Below, piece after piece: positions 1 through 6,129 of a DNA stretch of 6,213 nt. The stretch is taken from positions 1 through 6,213 of the forward strand of contig CAVERH010000122.1 of assembly GCA_963618065.1 (NCBI GenBank), given 5' to 3'. Both the position numbers and the translations under genes were made by a program. Source of the stretch: Suilimivivens sp963618065. GTDB lineage: Bacteria; Bacillota; Clostridia; Lachnospirales; Lachnospiraceae. How positions within the stretch are numbered: position 1 is the stretch's first letter; every line of letters begins with the position of its first letter. Under the pieces are notes generated by a model. That model ran no database searches. It was given only the letters and a program-made list of their open reading frames with translations, and was not told the origin of the DNA.

Positions 1-101
1 AATGCAAGCATTCCGATCATATTTATCAGATTTTGCATGGCTCTGAATAGTTACAATTTATTTGCATTTAGGTTGAATTTGCATTACGAATACGAGTAAT
101 A

Positions 102-117
102 TGTTTCACGTGAAACA
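102..117. promoter_or_regulatory. parS: parS site 1 (ParB binding and CTP-clamp loading site)
   Basis: The 16-base sequence TGTTTCACGTGAAACA is a perfect match to the Bacillus-type parS consensus and a perfect palindrome, extending by one base on each side (101-118). ParB dimers bind here, load as CTP-dependent clamps and spread onto flanking DNA. The site lies about 330 bp upstream of parA. A further right half-site, TGAAACATT, abuts it at 118-126. Confidence 0.95.
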
Positions 118-151
118 TGAAACATTATTGAAAAACATATTCACAAGATAA

Positions 152-167
152 TGTTTCACGTGAAACA
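152..167. promoter_or_regulatory. parS: parS site 2 (ParB binding and CTP-clamp loading site)
   Basis: This is a second exact copy of the 16-base parS palindrome, exactly 50 bp from the first. Tandem parS sites next to parAB are common in Firmicutes. The identical core and the close spacing make two ParB dimers on neighbouring faces of the same short segment likely. Confidence 0.95.
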
Positions 168-194
168 CATAGCCCCTAAATCTTGTAGCTAATC

Positions 195-230
195 CGTGAA
201 ACATTGAAAATATAGGAAGCGTGAAACATT
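195..230. repeat. Two degenerate parS half-sites, 25 bp apart
   Basis: CGTGAAACATT occurs at 195-205 and again at 220-230. Both keep the central CG and the whole right arm of parS, but their left arms do not match, giving about 10 of 16 positions in common with the consensus. They lie downstream of the two perfect sites and in the same orientation. They may be decayed parS copies or weak accessory ParB sites. The sequence alone cannot separate these. Confidence 0.5.
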
Positions 231-268
231 AAATTTGAAGAAAATGCTTAAAAACAAGGTACTAGATG

Positions 269-307
269 TTGTAGTAACAGGAAAATAGGACTACAAGTTT
301 ATTTTTA
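269..307 (+). terminator. Weak terminator-like hairpin ahead of the parA promoter
   Basis: TTGTAGT at 269-275 pairs perfectly with ACTACAA at 290-296 across a 14-nt loop. A U-rich tail follows (GTTTATTTTTA, 297-307). The stem is short and has only two G-C pairs, so it would be a weak intrinsic terminator at best. Its position just before the parA promoter would suit ending an upstream transcript. Confidence 0.3.
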
Positions 308-340
308 TAAGTAAAAATCCTAGAATATCACTTTGAGAAG

Positions 341-349
341 TGATATAAT
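341..349 (+). promoter_or_regulatory. Extended -10 promoter for the parAB operon
   Basis: TGATATAAT gives a perfect TATAAT -10 box at 344-349 with an upstream TGn extension at 341-343. No good -35 box exists at the 16-18 bp spacing (the region near 320-326 is poor), which is typical of extended -10 promoters. Transcription would start near 356, leaving a leader of about 90 nt before parA. A 9-bp inverted repeat (325-346) overlaps the -10 box and could be an operator. Confidence 0.6.
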
Positions 350-445
350 CAATAATGCACTGTGATAAGAAAGGAAATGGATAACAGTTGAAGTCGAAGT
401 GAATATACAAAATGGCTGTGAGCTGTTATAGAAATGGAAGAGCAA

Positions 446-1210
446 ATGGGAAAAACGATTGCAATTGCTAATCAGAAAGGTGGAGTAGGAAAGACAACTA
501 CTTCTATTAATTTATCTGCATCTTTAGCAGCAAAGGGAAAGAAAGTTTTAATAATTGATACGGATCCACAGGGAAATACAACCAGTGGATTTGGTATAGA
601 GAAGAACGATTTGGATAATACAGTTTATGAATTAATGCTGAGTGAATGTTCTATCAAAGAATGCATTCTGAATGATGTTGTAGATGGAGTGTCCATTATT
701 CCTTCTAATGTAAATCTGGCTGCGGCAGAGATTGAACTGATTGGTGTAGATCGTAAGGAATATATTTTGAAGAGAGAAGTAGAATGGATTAAGGATAGCT
801 ATGATTATATTATCATTGATTGTCCTCCTTCCTTAAGTATGCTGACAATTAATGCAATGACAACTGCAGATACGGTTTTAGTTCCAATTCAGTGTGAGTA
901 TTATGCATTGGAAGGATTAAGTCAGTTAATACATACAATTAATCTGGTAAAAGAAAGATTGAATCCGGACCTGGACATTGAGGGTGTTGTATTTACCATG
1001 TATGATTCAAGAACCAATCTTTCCATGCAGGTTGTTGAAAATGTTAAGAGTAATTTAAGTCAGAAAGTATTCCAGACATTAATCCCAAGAAATATTCGAT
1101 TGGCGGAAGCTCCAAGTTATGGAATGCCAATTAATGTTTATGATCCAAAATCTGCCGGAGCAGAAGCGTATATGCAATTAGCGGAAGAAGTGATTAATGG
1201 AGGAAAGTAA
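446..1210 (+). CDS. parA: ParA/Soj chromosome partitioning ATPase
   Basis: This is a Soj-type ParA, a cytoplasmic ATPase that forms ATP-bound dimers on nucleoid DNA and works with ParB-parS in origin segregation. In Bacillus, Soj also modulates DnaA at replication initiation. From the ATG at 446 it has 254 residues, close to B. subtilis Soj at about 253. Visible motifs are the deviant Walker A KGGVGKTT (residues 11-18, with both signature lysines K11 and K16), the Walker A' DTDPQGN (38-44, D40) and the Walker B IIIDCPP (122-128, D125). The conserved QCEYYALEGLSQL (149-161) and the RLAEAPSYG segment (218-226) are also present. An in-frame ATG at 434 would add four residues, but it lacks an upstream SD. 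The 446 start has GGAAGAG just before it and matches the usual MGK-IAIANQKGG beginning. The stop is one base before parB. Confidence 0.95.
   Translation: MGKTIAIANQKGGVGKTTTSINLSASLAAKGKKVLIIDTDPQGNTTSGFGIEKNDLDNTVYELMLSECSIKECILNDVVDGVSIIPSNVNLAAAEIELIGVDRKEYILKREVEWIKDSYDYIIIDCPPSLSMLTINAMTTADTVLVPIQCEYYALEGLSQLIHTINLVKERLNPDLDIEGVVFTMYDSRTNLSMQVVENVKSNLSQKVFQTLIPRNIRLAEAPSYGMPINVYDPKSAGAEAYMQLAEEVINGGK
1199..1207 (+). promoter_or_regulatory. Ribosome binding site that fixes the parB start
   Basis: GGAGGAAAG, formed by the last codons of parA, sits 8 nt ahead of the ATG at 1212. The earlier in-frame ATG at 1197 overlaps this SD and is therefore an unlikely start. The 1212 start gives the family-typical N-terminus MAAKRGLGKGL. 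Confidence 0.8.
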
Positions 1211-1211
1211 T

Positions 1212-2114
1212 ATGGCAGCAAAGCGTGGATTGGGAAAAGGGTTAGATAGTTTAATTCCAAATAAGTTAGAAGATGAAACAAAAAAAGCAGCATTGAAAAG
1301 TGGTACTAACGAAGCTGCTCAGGAGGATGGCCCAGTTACAATTGTAAATATTACGAAAGTAGAGCCAAATCGTGAACAACCTCGTAAGAATTTTGATGAA
1401 GATGCTTTGGAGGAACTGGCAGAATCTATTAAGCAGTATGGGTTATTACAGCCTATTCTTGTTCAGGACCGCAAAACTCATTATGAGATTATTGCCGGAG
1501 AGCGTAGATGGCGCGCTTCCAAAAAAGCAGGGTTAAAAGAGGTTCCTGTTATTATTCGGAATTATTCAGAACAGGAAATTGTAGAGATCTCTTTGATTGA
1601 GAATATTCAAAGAGAAGACTTAAATCCGATTGAAGAAGCGCTGGCTTATAAGCGTCTGTTGACAGAGTTCAATTTAAAGCAGGATGAAGTTGCAGAAAGA
1701 GTATCGAAAAGCAGAACAGCAGTAACTAATTCTATGCGTCTGTTGAAGCTTTGTGATGATGTGCAGCAGATGATTATTGATGATTTAATCAGTACAGGAC
1801 ATGCCAGAGCATTAATCAGTATTGAAGATCCGGAACAGCAGTATGCAATTGCACAACAGATTTTTGATGAAAAATTGAGTGTGCGTGATGTTGAAAAGCT
1901 GGTAAAGAATCTGAATAAACCTGCAAAGGTTAAAAAAACAAATCCTGTTGATAAGAGTCTGGAAGCAGTCTATCAGGATATCGAAGAAAATCTGAAACAG
2001 AAATTATCTACAAAGGTTGCTATTACTTCAAAGGGAAATGGTGCTGGTAAGATTGAAATTGAATTTTACAGCCATGAGGATCTGGAAAAAATTATGGATT
2101 TACTTTCCAGATAG
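1212..2114 (+). CDS. parB: ParB/Spo0J chromosome partitioning protein (CTPase clamp)
   Basis: This is ParB of the Spo0J family, which binds parS, hydrolyses CTP as a sliding clamp, recruits SMC and stimulates ParA. It has 300 residues in the standard order. The N-terminal ParA-activating peptide is KRGLGKGLDSLIP (4-16). The CTP-binding domain has QPRK (56-59), the GERRWR arginine motif (96-101) and ENIQRED (130-136). The helix-turn-helix for parS lies at about 155-180 (KQDEVAERVSKSRTAV), followed by GHARAL (196-201) and LSVRDVEKLVK (222-232). A lysine-rich linker (about 236-248) leads to the C-terminal dimerisation domain (about 249-300). All key residues are present, so it should be active. 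The C-terminal sequence and the HTH look like parS-binding Spo0J rather than Noc, and perfect parS sites, not Noc sites, lie upstream. Confidence 0.95.
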   Translation: MAAKRGLGKGLDSLIPNKLEDETKKAALKSGTNEAAQEDGPVTIVNITKVEPNREQPRKNFDEDALEELAESIKQYGLLQPILVQDRKTHYEIIAGERRWRASKKAGLKEVPVIIRNYSEQEIVEISLIENIQREDLNPIEEALAYKRLLTEFNLKQDEVAERVSKSRTAVTNSMRLLKLCDDVQQMIIDDLISTGHARALISIEDPEQQYAIAQQIFDEKLSVRDVEKLVKNLNKPAKVKKTNPVDKSLEAVYQDIEENLKQKLSTKVAITSKGNGAGKIEIEFYSHEDLEKIMDLLSR

Positions 2115-2170
2115 GGAAAAGTTGCTGGAACGAGGTATGAGTAAACAGTAACAAGAAAGGTACTTAAGAT

Positions 2171-2683
2171 ATGAATGCATTTTTTGCAATGATTGGTATG
2201 GGCAATGCAGGACTTGGAATAATTATCCTGGTTCTGGCAGTTATTTTGTTAATATCACTGATTCTTAATATTATCAATATGTGTACCATTCGTAGGTTAA
2301 ATAAAAAGTATGAGAAGTTTATGAATGGAAAAGATGCGAAAAGTCTGGAGGATGAAATTGTTGGACTGTTCGAGGATAATAAATTTCTCAAAGCATCCAT
2401 TGACAAAAATAAGAAAGATATTCGGACATTATATAAGAAACTGGAATCCACCATTCAGAAGGTTGGTATTGTGAAATATGATGCATTTCAGCAGATGGGA
2501 GGTAAGTTAAGTTTTTGCTTATGTATGCTTGATGAGGAGAATAGTGGTTTCATGTTAAACTCTGTCCATAGTACAGAGGGATGTTATACATACACAAAAG
2601 AGATCATCAATGGTAAGGCTATGATTGATCTTGGCAAAGAAGAAGAAGCTGCTTTGAAAATGGCAGTAGGAGATGATGACTAA
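2171..2683 (+). CDS. DUF4446 family membrane-anchored protein
   Basis: This protein of 170 residues is of unknown function. A single strongly hydrophobic helix spans about residues 14-37. It is followed by a basic stretch (RRLNKKYEK, 41-49), which predicts that the rest lies in the cytoplasm. Residues of about 55-95 are charged and helical, probably a coiled coil. The C-terminal part, beginning near KVGIVKYDAFQQMGG and running through a serine/glycine-containing strand region, resembles DUF4446. That family is often found next to parAB in Clostridia. I assign it from memory of the family pattern, not from a search. The SD AAAGG (2156-2160) lies 10 nt before the ATG. It ends in an acidic tail, and its stop codon abuts the next gene directly, so the two are probably translationally coupled. 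No catalytic motif is evident. Confidence 0.8.
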   Translation: MNAFFAMIGMGNAGLGIIILVLAVILLISLILNIINMCTIRRLNKKYEKFMNGKDAKSLEDEIVGLFEDNKFLKASIDKNKKDIRTLYKKLESTIQKVGIVKYDAFQQMGGKLSFCLCMLDEENSGFMLNSVHSTEGCYTYTKEIINGKAMIDLGKEEEAALKMAVGDDD

Positions 2684-3712
2684 TTGAAGATTGTTAAAGT
2701 CGATAATTTGAAGGGTGGAGAAGTATTAGCCAAACCTATTTTAACAAAAGAATACAAAATCTTGTTATCAGAAGAACTTGTCCTTCGTCCGGAATATATC
2801 GATAAAATTCGTGATCTTGGTATCACGGAGGTTTTTATTAAAGATGAAGATCTGGTAAAAACACAGGAAGTAGTCCTTCTGAAATCGGAAATTGAGGAAT
2901 CTTTTAAAAGACAGGTCAAAAATATTCTGGAGAAGCATACCTACAATAATAATCAGGAACTGGTTGAGCTATCCGTAACGGCTGACGGAATTATCGGTAA
3001 TATTTTGGAAGAGGATAATGTCATCGAACAAATTTATGACATTAAGGAACGAAGCTCAGATATTTATGAGCATTCCATTAATTTATGCTCATTAGCTACA
3101 TTAACGGCATTGAAATTGAAACTTTCCAAGGAACGGGTACATGACATTGCTGTCGGTTCTTTACTGCATGATCTGGGACTTCGTTATATGACGATATCCT
3201 ATCAGAATCAAAATATAGATTCTTTGTCAAAAGTAGAACAGTCTGAATATATGAAGCATCCGGTTTACGGATATTCTGCGGTCAAGAATGAAAACTGGAT
3301 TTCGGGTACCGGTAAGAGCATTATTCTGTTCCATCATGAAAGAATTGATGGAAGCGGGTATCCTTTGAAAGCCAAAGAAATACCATACGAAGCAGCGATT
3401 GTTGGAGTATGTGATGCTTTTGATGAAATGATCTGTGGCATTGGATGTCAGAGAATTAAGGTATACGAAGCAGTTGAATATATGAAGATTTATAAGGGAA
3501 GTCGTTTTCCAAAAGAGATTGTAGATGCTTTGCTTCAGTTTACAGCAGTCTATCCGGCAGGAAGTACCGTGCTTCTTACCAATGGCCAAACAGGAAAAGT
3601 AGTTCGTCAGAATAAAGAATTTTCTGATCGTCCCGTGATTGAATTGAAAAATCATGATATTATTGATTTAGTTAAGATCAACAACGTATTTATTGAAAAA
3701 GTTTTGGAATAA
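2684..3712 (+). CDS. HD-GYP domain phosphohydrolase, probable cyclic di-GMP phosphodiesterase
   Basis: This 342-residue HD-GYP protein belongs to the family that degrades cyclic di-GMP with a di- or tri-metal centre. The N-terminal region (1-65, starting MKIVKVDNLKGGEVLAKPI) is the DUF3391-like segment common in such proteins. The HD-GYP core runs from about 120 to 290. It contains H130, the HD pair H162-D163 (LLHDLGL), H192 (MKHPVYGYS), the signature HHERIDGSGYP (217-227) and D244 (VCDAFDEM), so the metal ligands appear present. The usual HDIGK lysine is leucine here (L166). A C-terminal beta-rich tail (about 296-342) follows. There is no membrane segment. The TTG start directly follows the upstream TAA with no gap. 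AGGAG lies 11 nt upstream inside DUF4446, and no better start gives the family N-terminus. Substrate and activity are inferred, and some HD-GYP proteins are inactive or use other cyclic dinucleotides. Confidence 0.9.
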   Translation: MKIVKVDNLKGGEVLAKPILTKEYKILLSEELVLRPEYIDKIRDLGITEVFIKDEDLVKTQEVVLLKSEIEESFKRQVKNILEKHTYNNNQELVELSVTADGIIGNILEEDNVIEQIYDIKERSSDIYEHSINLCSLATLTALKLKLSKERVHDIAVGSLLHDLGLRYMTISYQNQNIDSLSKVEQSEYMKHPVYGYSAVKNENWISGTGKSIILFHHERIDGSGYPLKAKEIPYEAAIVGVCDAFDEMICGIGCQRIKVYEAVEYMKIYKGSRFPKEIVDALLQFTAVYPAGSTVLLTNGQTGKVVRQNKEFSDRPVIELKNHDIIDLVKINNVFIEKVLE

Positions 3713-3731
3713 TTATTAGGAGGAAATAGAA

Positions 3732-5009
3732 ATGATCGACATCAAATTTTTAAGGGAGAATCCTGAAGCAGTTAAAGAAAATATCAAGAAGAAATTTCAG
3801 GATTCAAAGCTTCCTTTAGTAGACGAGGTAATTGAGCTGGATGCAGAGAGCCGTAAGACTCAGCAGGAAGCAGATGAGCTACGTGCAAACCGTAACAAGA
3901 TTTCCAAGGAAATCGGTGCATTAATGGCAAAGGGTCTGAAGGAAGAAGCAGAGCAGAAGAAGGCTGAGGTTGCAGCAGGAGCAAAGAGACTTGTTGAACT
4001 GGAAGAGAAGGAAAAGGAACTGGAAGAGAAGATTACTAAAATTATGATGGTCATTCCGAATATCATTGACCCTAGTGTTCCGATTGGTAAAGACGATTCG
4101 GAAAACGTTGAAATTACCAGATATGGCGAACCGGTTGTTCCCGAATTTGAGGTTCCTTATCATACCGATATTATGGAAAGACTGAACGGTATTGACTTAG
4201 ACAGTGCCCGTAAGGTTGCAGGTAATGGTTTCTACTATCTGATGGGTGATATTGCAAGACTTCATTCCGCAGTACTTGCTTATGCAAGAGATTTTATGAT
4301 TGACAGAGGCTTCACCTATTGTGTACCTCCATTTATGATTCGAAGCAATGTAGTTACCGGTGTTATGAGCTTTGCAGAAATGGATGCCATGATGTACAAG
4401 ATCGAAGGAGAAGATTTATACCTGATCGGGACATCCGAGCATTCCATGATTGGTAAATTCATTGATACAATTGTACCGGAGGCAGAGCTTCCGAAGACCT
4501 TAACCAGCTATTCCCCTTGCTTCCGTAAGGAAAAAGGAGCTCACGGCTTAGAGGAACGTGGTGTTTATCGTATTCACCAGTTTGAAAAGCAGGAAATGAT
4601 CGTTGTATGTAAGCCGGAAGATTCTGCAATGTGGTTTGACAAATTGTGGCAGAATACGGTAGACTTATTCCGGTCCATGGATATTCCGGTAAGAACCATT
4701 GAATGCTGCTCCGGTGACTTGGCTGATCTGAAGGTGAAGTCTTATGACGTAGAGGCATGGTCTCCAAGACAGAAGAAGTATTTCGAAGTCGGAAGCTGCT
4801 CTAACCTTGGTGATGCACAGGCAAGAAGATTAAAGATCCGTGTTAATGGAGAAAAGGGTAAGTATTTTGCACATACCTTAAATAATACCGTGGTTGCTCC
4901 GCCGAGAATGTTAATTGCATTCTTAGAGAATAATCTTCAGGCAGACGGTTCTATCCGTATTCCGGAGGTACTTCGTCCTTACATGGGTGGTATGACAGAG
5001 ATCCGGTAA
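3732..5009 (+). CDS. serS: Serine-tRNA ligase (SerRS)
   Basis: Class II aminoacyl-tRNA synthetase that charges tRNA-Ser, and tRNA-Sec where present, in the cytoplasm. Its 425 residues are full length. The N-terminal arm (about 1-108) is the long antiparallel coiled coil that grips the tRNA-Ser variable arm, seen here as heptad-rich, Glu/Lys-rich sequence at 30-103. The catalytic domain follows. It holds the serine-binding loop TSEH (234-237), motif 2 with FRKEKGAHG (264-272, R265), then GVYRIHQFEKQEM, the conserved SCSNLGDAQARR (355-366), and motif 3 with PPRMLIAFLE (390-399, R392). The TSEH loop is a variant of the more usual TAEV. The SD AGGAGG (3718-3723) lies 8 nt from the ATG. Only 19 nt separate it from the HD-GYP stop, so no T-box leader can lie here and it is probably read from the parAB transcript or from an internal promoter I did not identify. 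Confidence 0.97.
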   Translation: MIDIKFLRENPEAVKENIKKKFQDSKLPLVDEVIELDAESRKTQQEADELRANRNKISKEIGALMAKGLKEEAEQKKAEVAAGAKRLVELEEKEKELEEKITKIMMVIPNIIDPSVPIGKDDSENVEITRYGEPVVPEFEVPYHTDIMERLNGIDLDSARKVAGNGFYYLMGDIARLHSAVLAYARDFMIDRGFTYCVPPFMIRSNVVTGVMSFAEMDAMMYKIEGEDLYLIGTSEHSMIGKFIDTIVPEAELPKTLTSYSPCFRKEKGAHGLEERGVYRIHQFEKQEMIVVCKPEDSAMWFDKLWQNTVDLFRSMDIPVRTIECCSGDLADLKVKSYDVEAWSPRQKKYFEVGSCSNLGDAQARRLKIRVNGEKGKYFAHTLNNTVVAPPRMLIAFLENNLQADGSIRIPEVLRPYMGGMTEIR

Positions 5010-5049
5010 ATATGGATATTACGCTTATAGTTTACTGAACCGTGTATGG

Positions 5050-5089
5050 ATCTCAATTATTAGATAATGAATGGCAGAATAATTGAGAT
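5050..5089. repeat. 12-bp perfect inverted repeat between serS and the DUF3881 gene
   Basis: ATCTCAATTATT (5050-5061) is the exact reverse complement of AATAATTGAGAT (5078-5089), with a 16-nt loop. No U-run follows on either strand, so it is not a normal intrinsic terminator. It ends about 18 nt before the next ribosome binding site. It could be an operator or an RNA hairpin controlling the next gene. Confidence 0.55.
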
Positions 5090-5106
5090 GAAACATTAAG
5101 ACAGAT

Positions 5107-5115
5107 AAGGAGGTG
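5107..5115 (+). promoter_or_regulatory. Ribosome binding site selecting the TTG start of the DUF3881 gene
   Basis: AAGGAGGTG is a near-perfect SD. It overlaps the in-frame GTG at 5113, ruling that start out, and sits 8 nt ahead of the TTG at 5122. This spacing supports a TTG start giving MHKYMRAIGF. Confidence 0.8.
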
Positions 5116-5121
5116 AATTCT

Positions 5122-6000
5122 TTGCATAAATATATGAGAGCAATCGGTTTTAGTGAAGTCTGGAACCGGAAGGAGCTGCAGAAGCTTTTGACCAATGTAG
5201 TTGTAGAAGGAAAAGAAAGAGCATATACTTCAAACGGTGACGAAACACTGCTTGCATCATTTAGCAAAGAATTCGCTCCTAATATTGGCATTACGGTATG
5301 TGGTGAATTTGATGAAGATGATAAATTTGTTTACGAATATTATTTTCCATTTTTACGTGGAAGTAATATTACCACACAGGAGGATGTTTCCATTGAACGT
5401 CATGCTGCTTTGGAATCTTATGCCGGAGTCTGTGATGATATCCGTATTGGAGTTTCATTGATTTTTTATCTTCAGAATATGATTCCTTATGTAAGGGCCA
5501 AGAATTCCAATAATCTGCCGATTCGTGGAACGACACTGACTCTTTCTGCACTTTCTTTATCCGGTACAATTATGATGCCGTTAAAGAAAACGGAGAAAGA
5601 TCTGATTCGCAATCAGCAGACGCTTCGTGACCGCAGCCAGTTATTGAATGCAGCGCGCAACGGAGATGAAGAAGCCATTGAAAATCTGACTTTGGATGAT
5701 ATGGATACTTATTCTGCTATTTCCAAGCGGATTCATAAGGAAGATGTTTTCACACTGGTAGATACTTATTTTATGCCATATGGAGTGGAATGTGACCAGT
5801 ATTCTGTCCTTGGAGAAATTATTGATTATAATTTTGTAAAAAATACGCTTACAGATGAAGAAATTTGTGTTATGATATTGAGTTGTAATGATTTACAATT
5901 TGATGTATGTATTAACAAAGCGGATTTATTTGGTGAACCTGCTGTTGGACGTCGTTTCAAGGGAACGATCTGGATGCAGGGTTACATCAATTTTCCGTAG
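5122..6000 (+). CDS. DUF3881 family protein
   Basis: This 292-residue protein is of unknown function. The start MHKYMRAIGFSEV, the middle segment around IERHAALESYAGVCDDIRIG (92-110) and the general length match my memory of DUF3881, a family seen mainly in Lachnospiraceae and close relatives. No search was run. I see no signal peptide, membrane helix or recognised catalytic motif. It looks like a soluble alpha/beta protein, with a helical, charged region at about 155-210. A second ATG 12 nt downstream (5134) is the only close alternative, but it fits the SD worse. The 112-nt gap after serS holds a large inverted repeat, so it may be regulated separately from serS. The stop codon is only six bases before a truncated tRNA-Arg fragment. 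No terminator is visible after the gene. Confidence 0.8.
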   Translation: MHKYMRAIGFSEVWNRKELQKLLTNVVVEGKERAYTSNGDETLLASFSKEFAPNIGITVCGEFDEDDKFVYEYYFPFLRGSNITTQEDVSIERHAALESYAGVCDDIRIGVSLIFYLQNMIPYVRAKNSNNLPIRGTTLTLSALSLSGTIMMPLKKTEKDLIRNQQTLRDRSQLLNAARNGDEEAIENLTLDDMDTYSAISKRIHKEDVFTLVDTYFMPYGVECDQYSVLGEIIDYNFVKNTLTDEEICVMILSCNDLQFDVCINKADLFGEPAVGRRFKGTIWMQGYINFP

Positions 6001-6006
6001 GTTTTC

Positions 6007-6045
6007 GTTCTCTTAGTTAAATGGATATAACAATAGTCTCCTAAG
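6007..6045 (+). pseudogene. tRNA-Arg(CCU) 5' half, truncated in the anticodon arm
   Basis: The order of parts is that of a tRNA. Acceptor strand GTTCTCT (6007-6013) is followed by T8 A9. The D arm pairs GTTA (6016-6019) with TAAC (6028-6031) around AATGGATA. The anticodon loop CTCCTAA (6038-6044) has anticodon CCT at 6040-6042. The upstream anticodon strand ATAGT (6033-6037) should be followed by ACTAT, but GGTTG follows instead. No T arm and no AGAGAAC acceptor partner occur anywhere downstream in the window. It starts six bases after the DUF3881 stop with no clear promoter of its own. It is therefore a 5' fragment, cut at the anticodon loop and very probably non-functional here. Confidence 0.65.
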
Positions 6046-6129
6046 GTTGCGTTACAAAGGTCACCTCAAAAAAACTAAATAAGGGATTGCAGTTCGACTT
6101 TGGTCGGGCTATAATCATATATCAGACAC
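6046..6129. other. 84-bp spacer between two tRNA-Arg 5' halves, possible element remnant
   Basis: This segment begins exactly where the first tRNA fragment loses its tRNA character and ends where the second begins. It holds AAAGGTCA (6056-6063), also found just after the second fragment, then the promoter for the second fragment. It is too short to be a group I intron or a mobile element with genes. A scar of an element that has mostly been deleted would fit. Confidence 0.35.
6087..6115 (+). promoter_or_regulatory. Promoter for the second tRNA-Arg fragment
   Basis: TTGCAG (6087-6092) and a perfect TATAAT (6110-6115) are separated by 17 bp. This predicts a start near 6122, about eight bases before the tRNA 5' end at 6130, the normal arrangement for a stable RNA gene. 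The spacer is an imperfect palindrome (AGTTCGAC, TTTG, GTCGGGCT, 6091-6110). Confidence 0.7.

Larger units (their letters stand above)
1..445. other. Non-coding region upstream of parA carrying a parS cluster
   Basis: No open reading frame here looks like a gene. Short open stretches at the very left edge (to about base 50 in two frames and to base 99 in a third) could be the tail of an upstream gene but match nothing I recognise. In many Firmicutes rsmG or noc lies here. The recognisable content is two perfect parS palindromes, at least three parS half-sites, a weak terminator-like hairpin at 269-307 and the parA promoter near 344-349. I looked for DnaA boxes (TTATNCACA and relatives) and saw no convincing cluster. 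Confidence 0.7.

Noticed and set aside
102..230. CRISPR-like array from the repeated GTGAAACA units
   Set aside because: The repeats are palindromic parS sites and halves with irregular spacing, not 23-40 bp repeats with uniform spacers.
377..391. Four-codon mini-ORF in the parA leader
   Set aside because: The SD-like AAAGGA is only two bases from the ATG, and the peptide (MDNS) is too short to judge. No attenuator structure is evident.
434..1210. Longer parA from the ATG at 434
   Set aside because: No SD precedes 434, and the four extra residues do not match the family N-terminus. The start at 446 has a purine-rich SD-like sequence and gives the standard beginning.
3227..3655. 142-residue minus-strand ORF inside the HD-GYP gene
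   Set aside because: It lies wholly opposite a clear HD-GYP coding region, lacks a ribosome binding site and shows no family resemblance. The other minus-strand ORFs (2164-2454, 2680-2919, within serS, 5025-5291, 5369-5569) fail for the same reasons.
5050..5089. The hairpin as a serS intrinsic terminator
   Set aside because: The stem is AT-rich and no run of U follows it on either strand.
5237..5461. 74-residue plus-strand ORF inside the DUF3881 gene
   Set aside because: It is an out-of-frame shadow of the DUF3881 coding sequence with no SD and no recognisable content.
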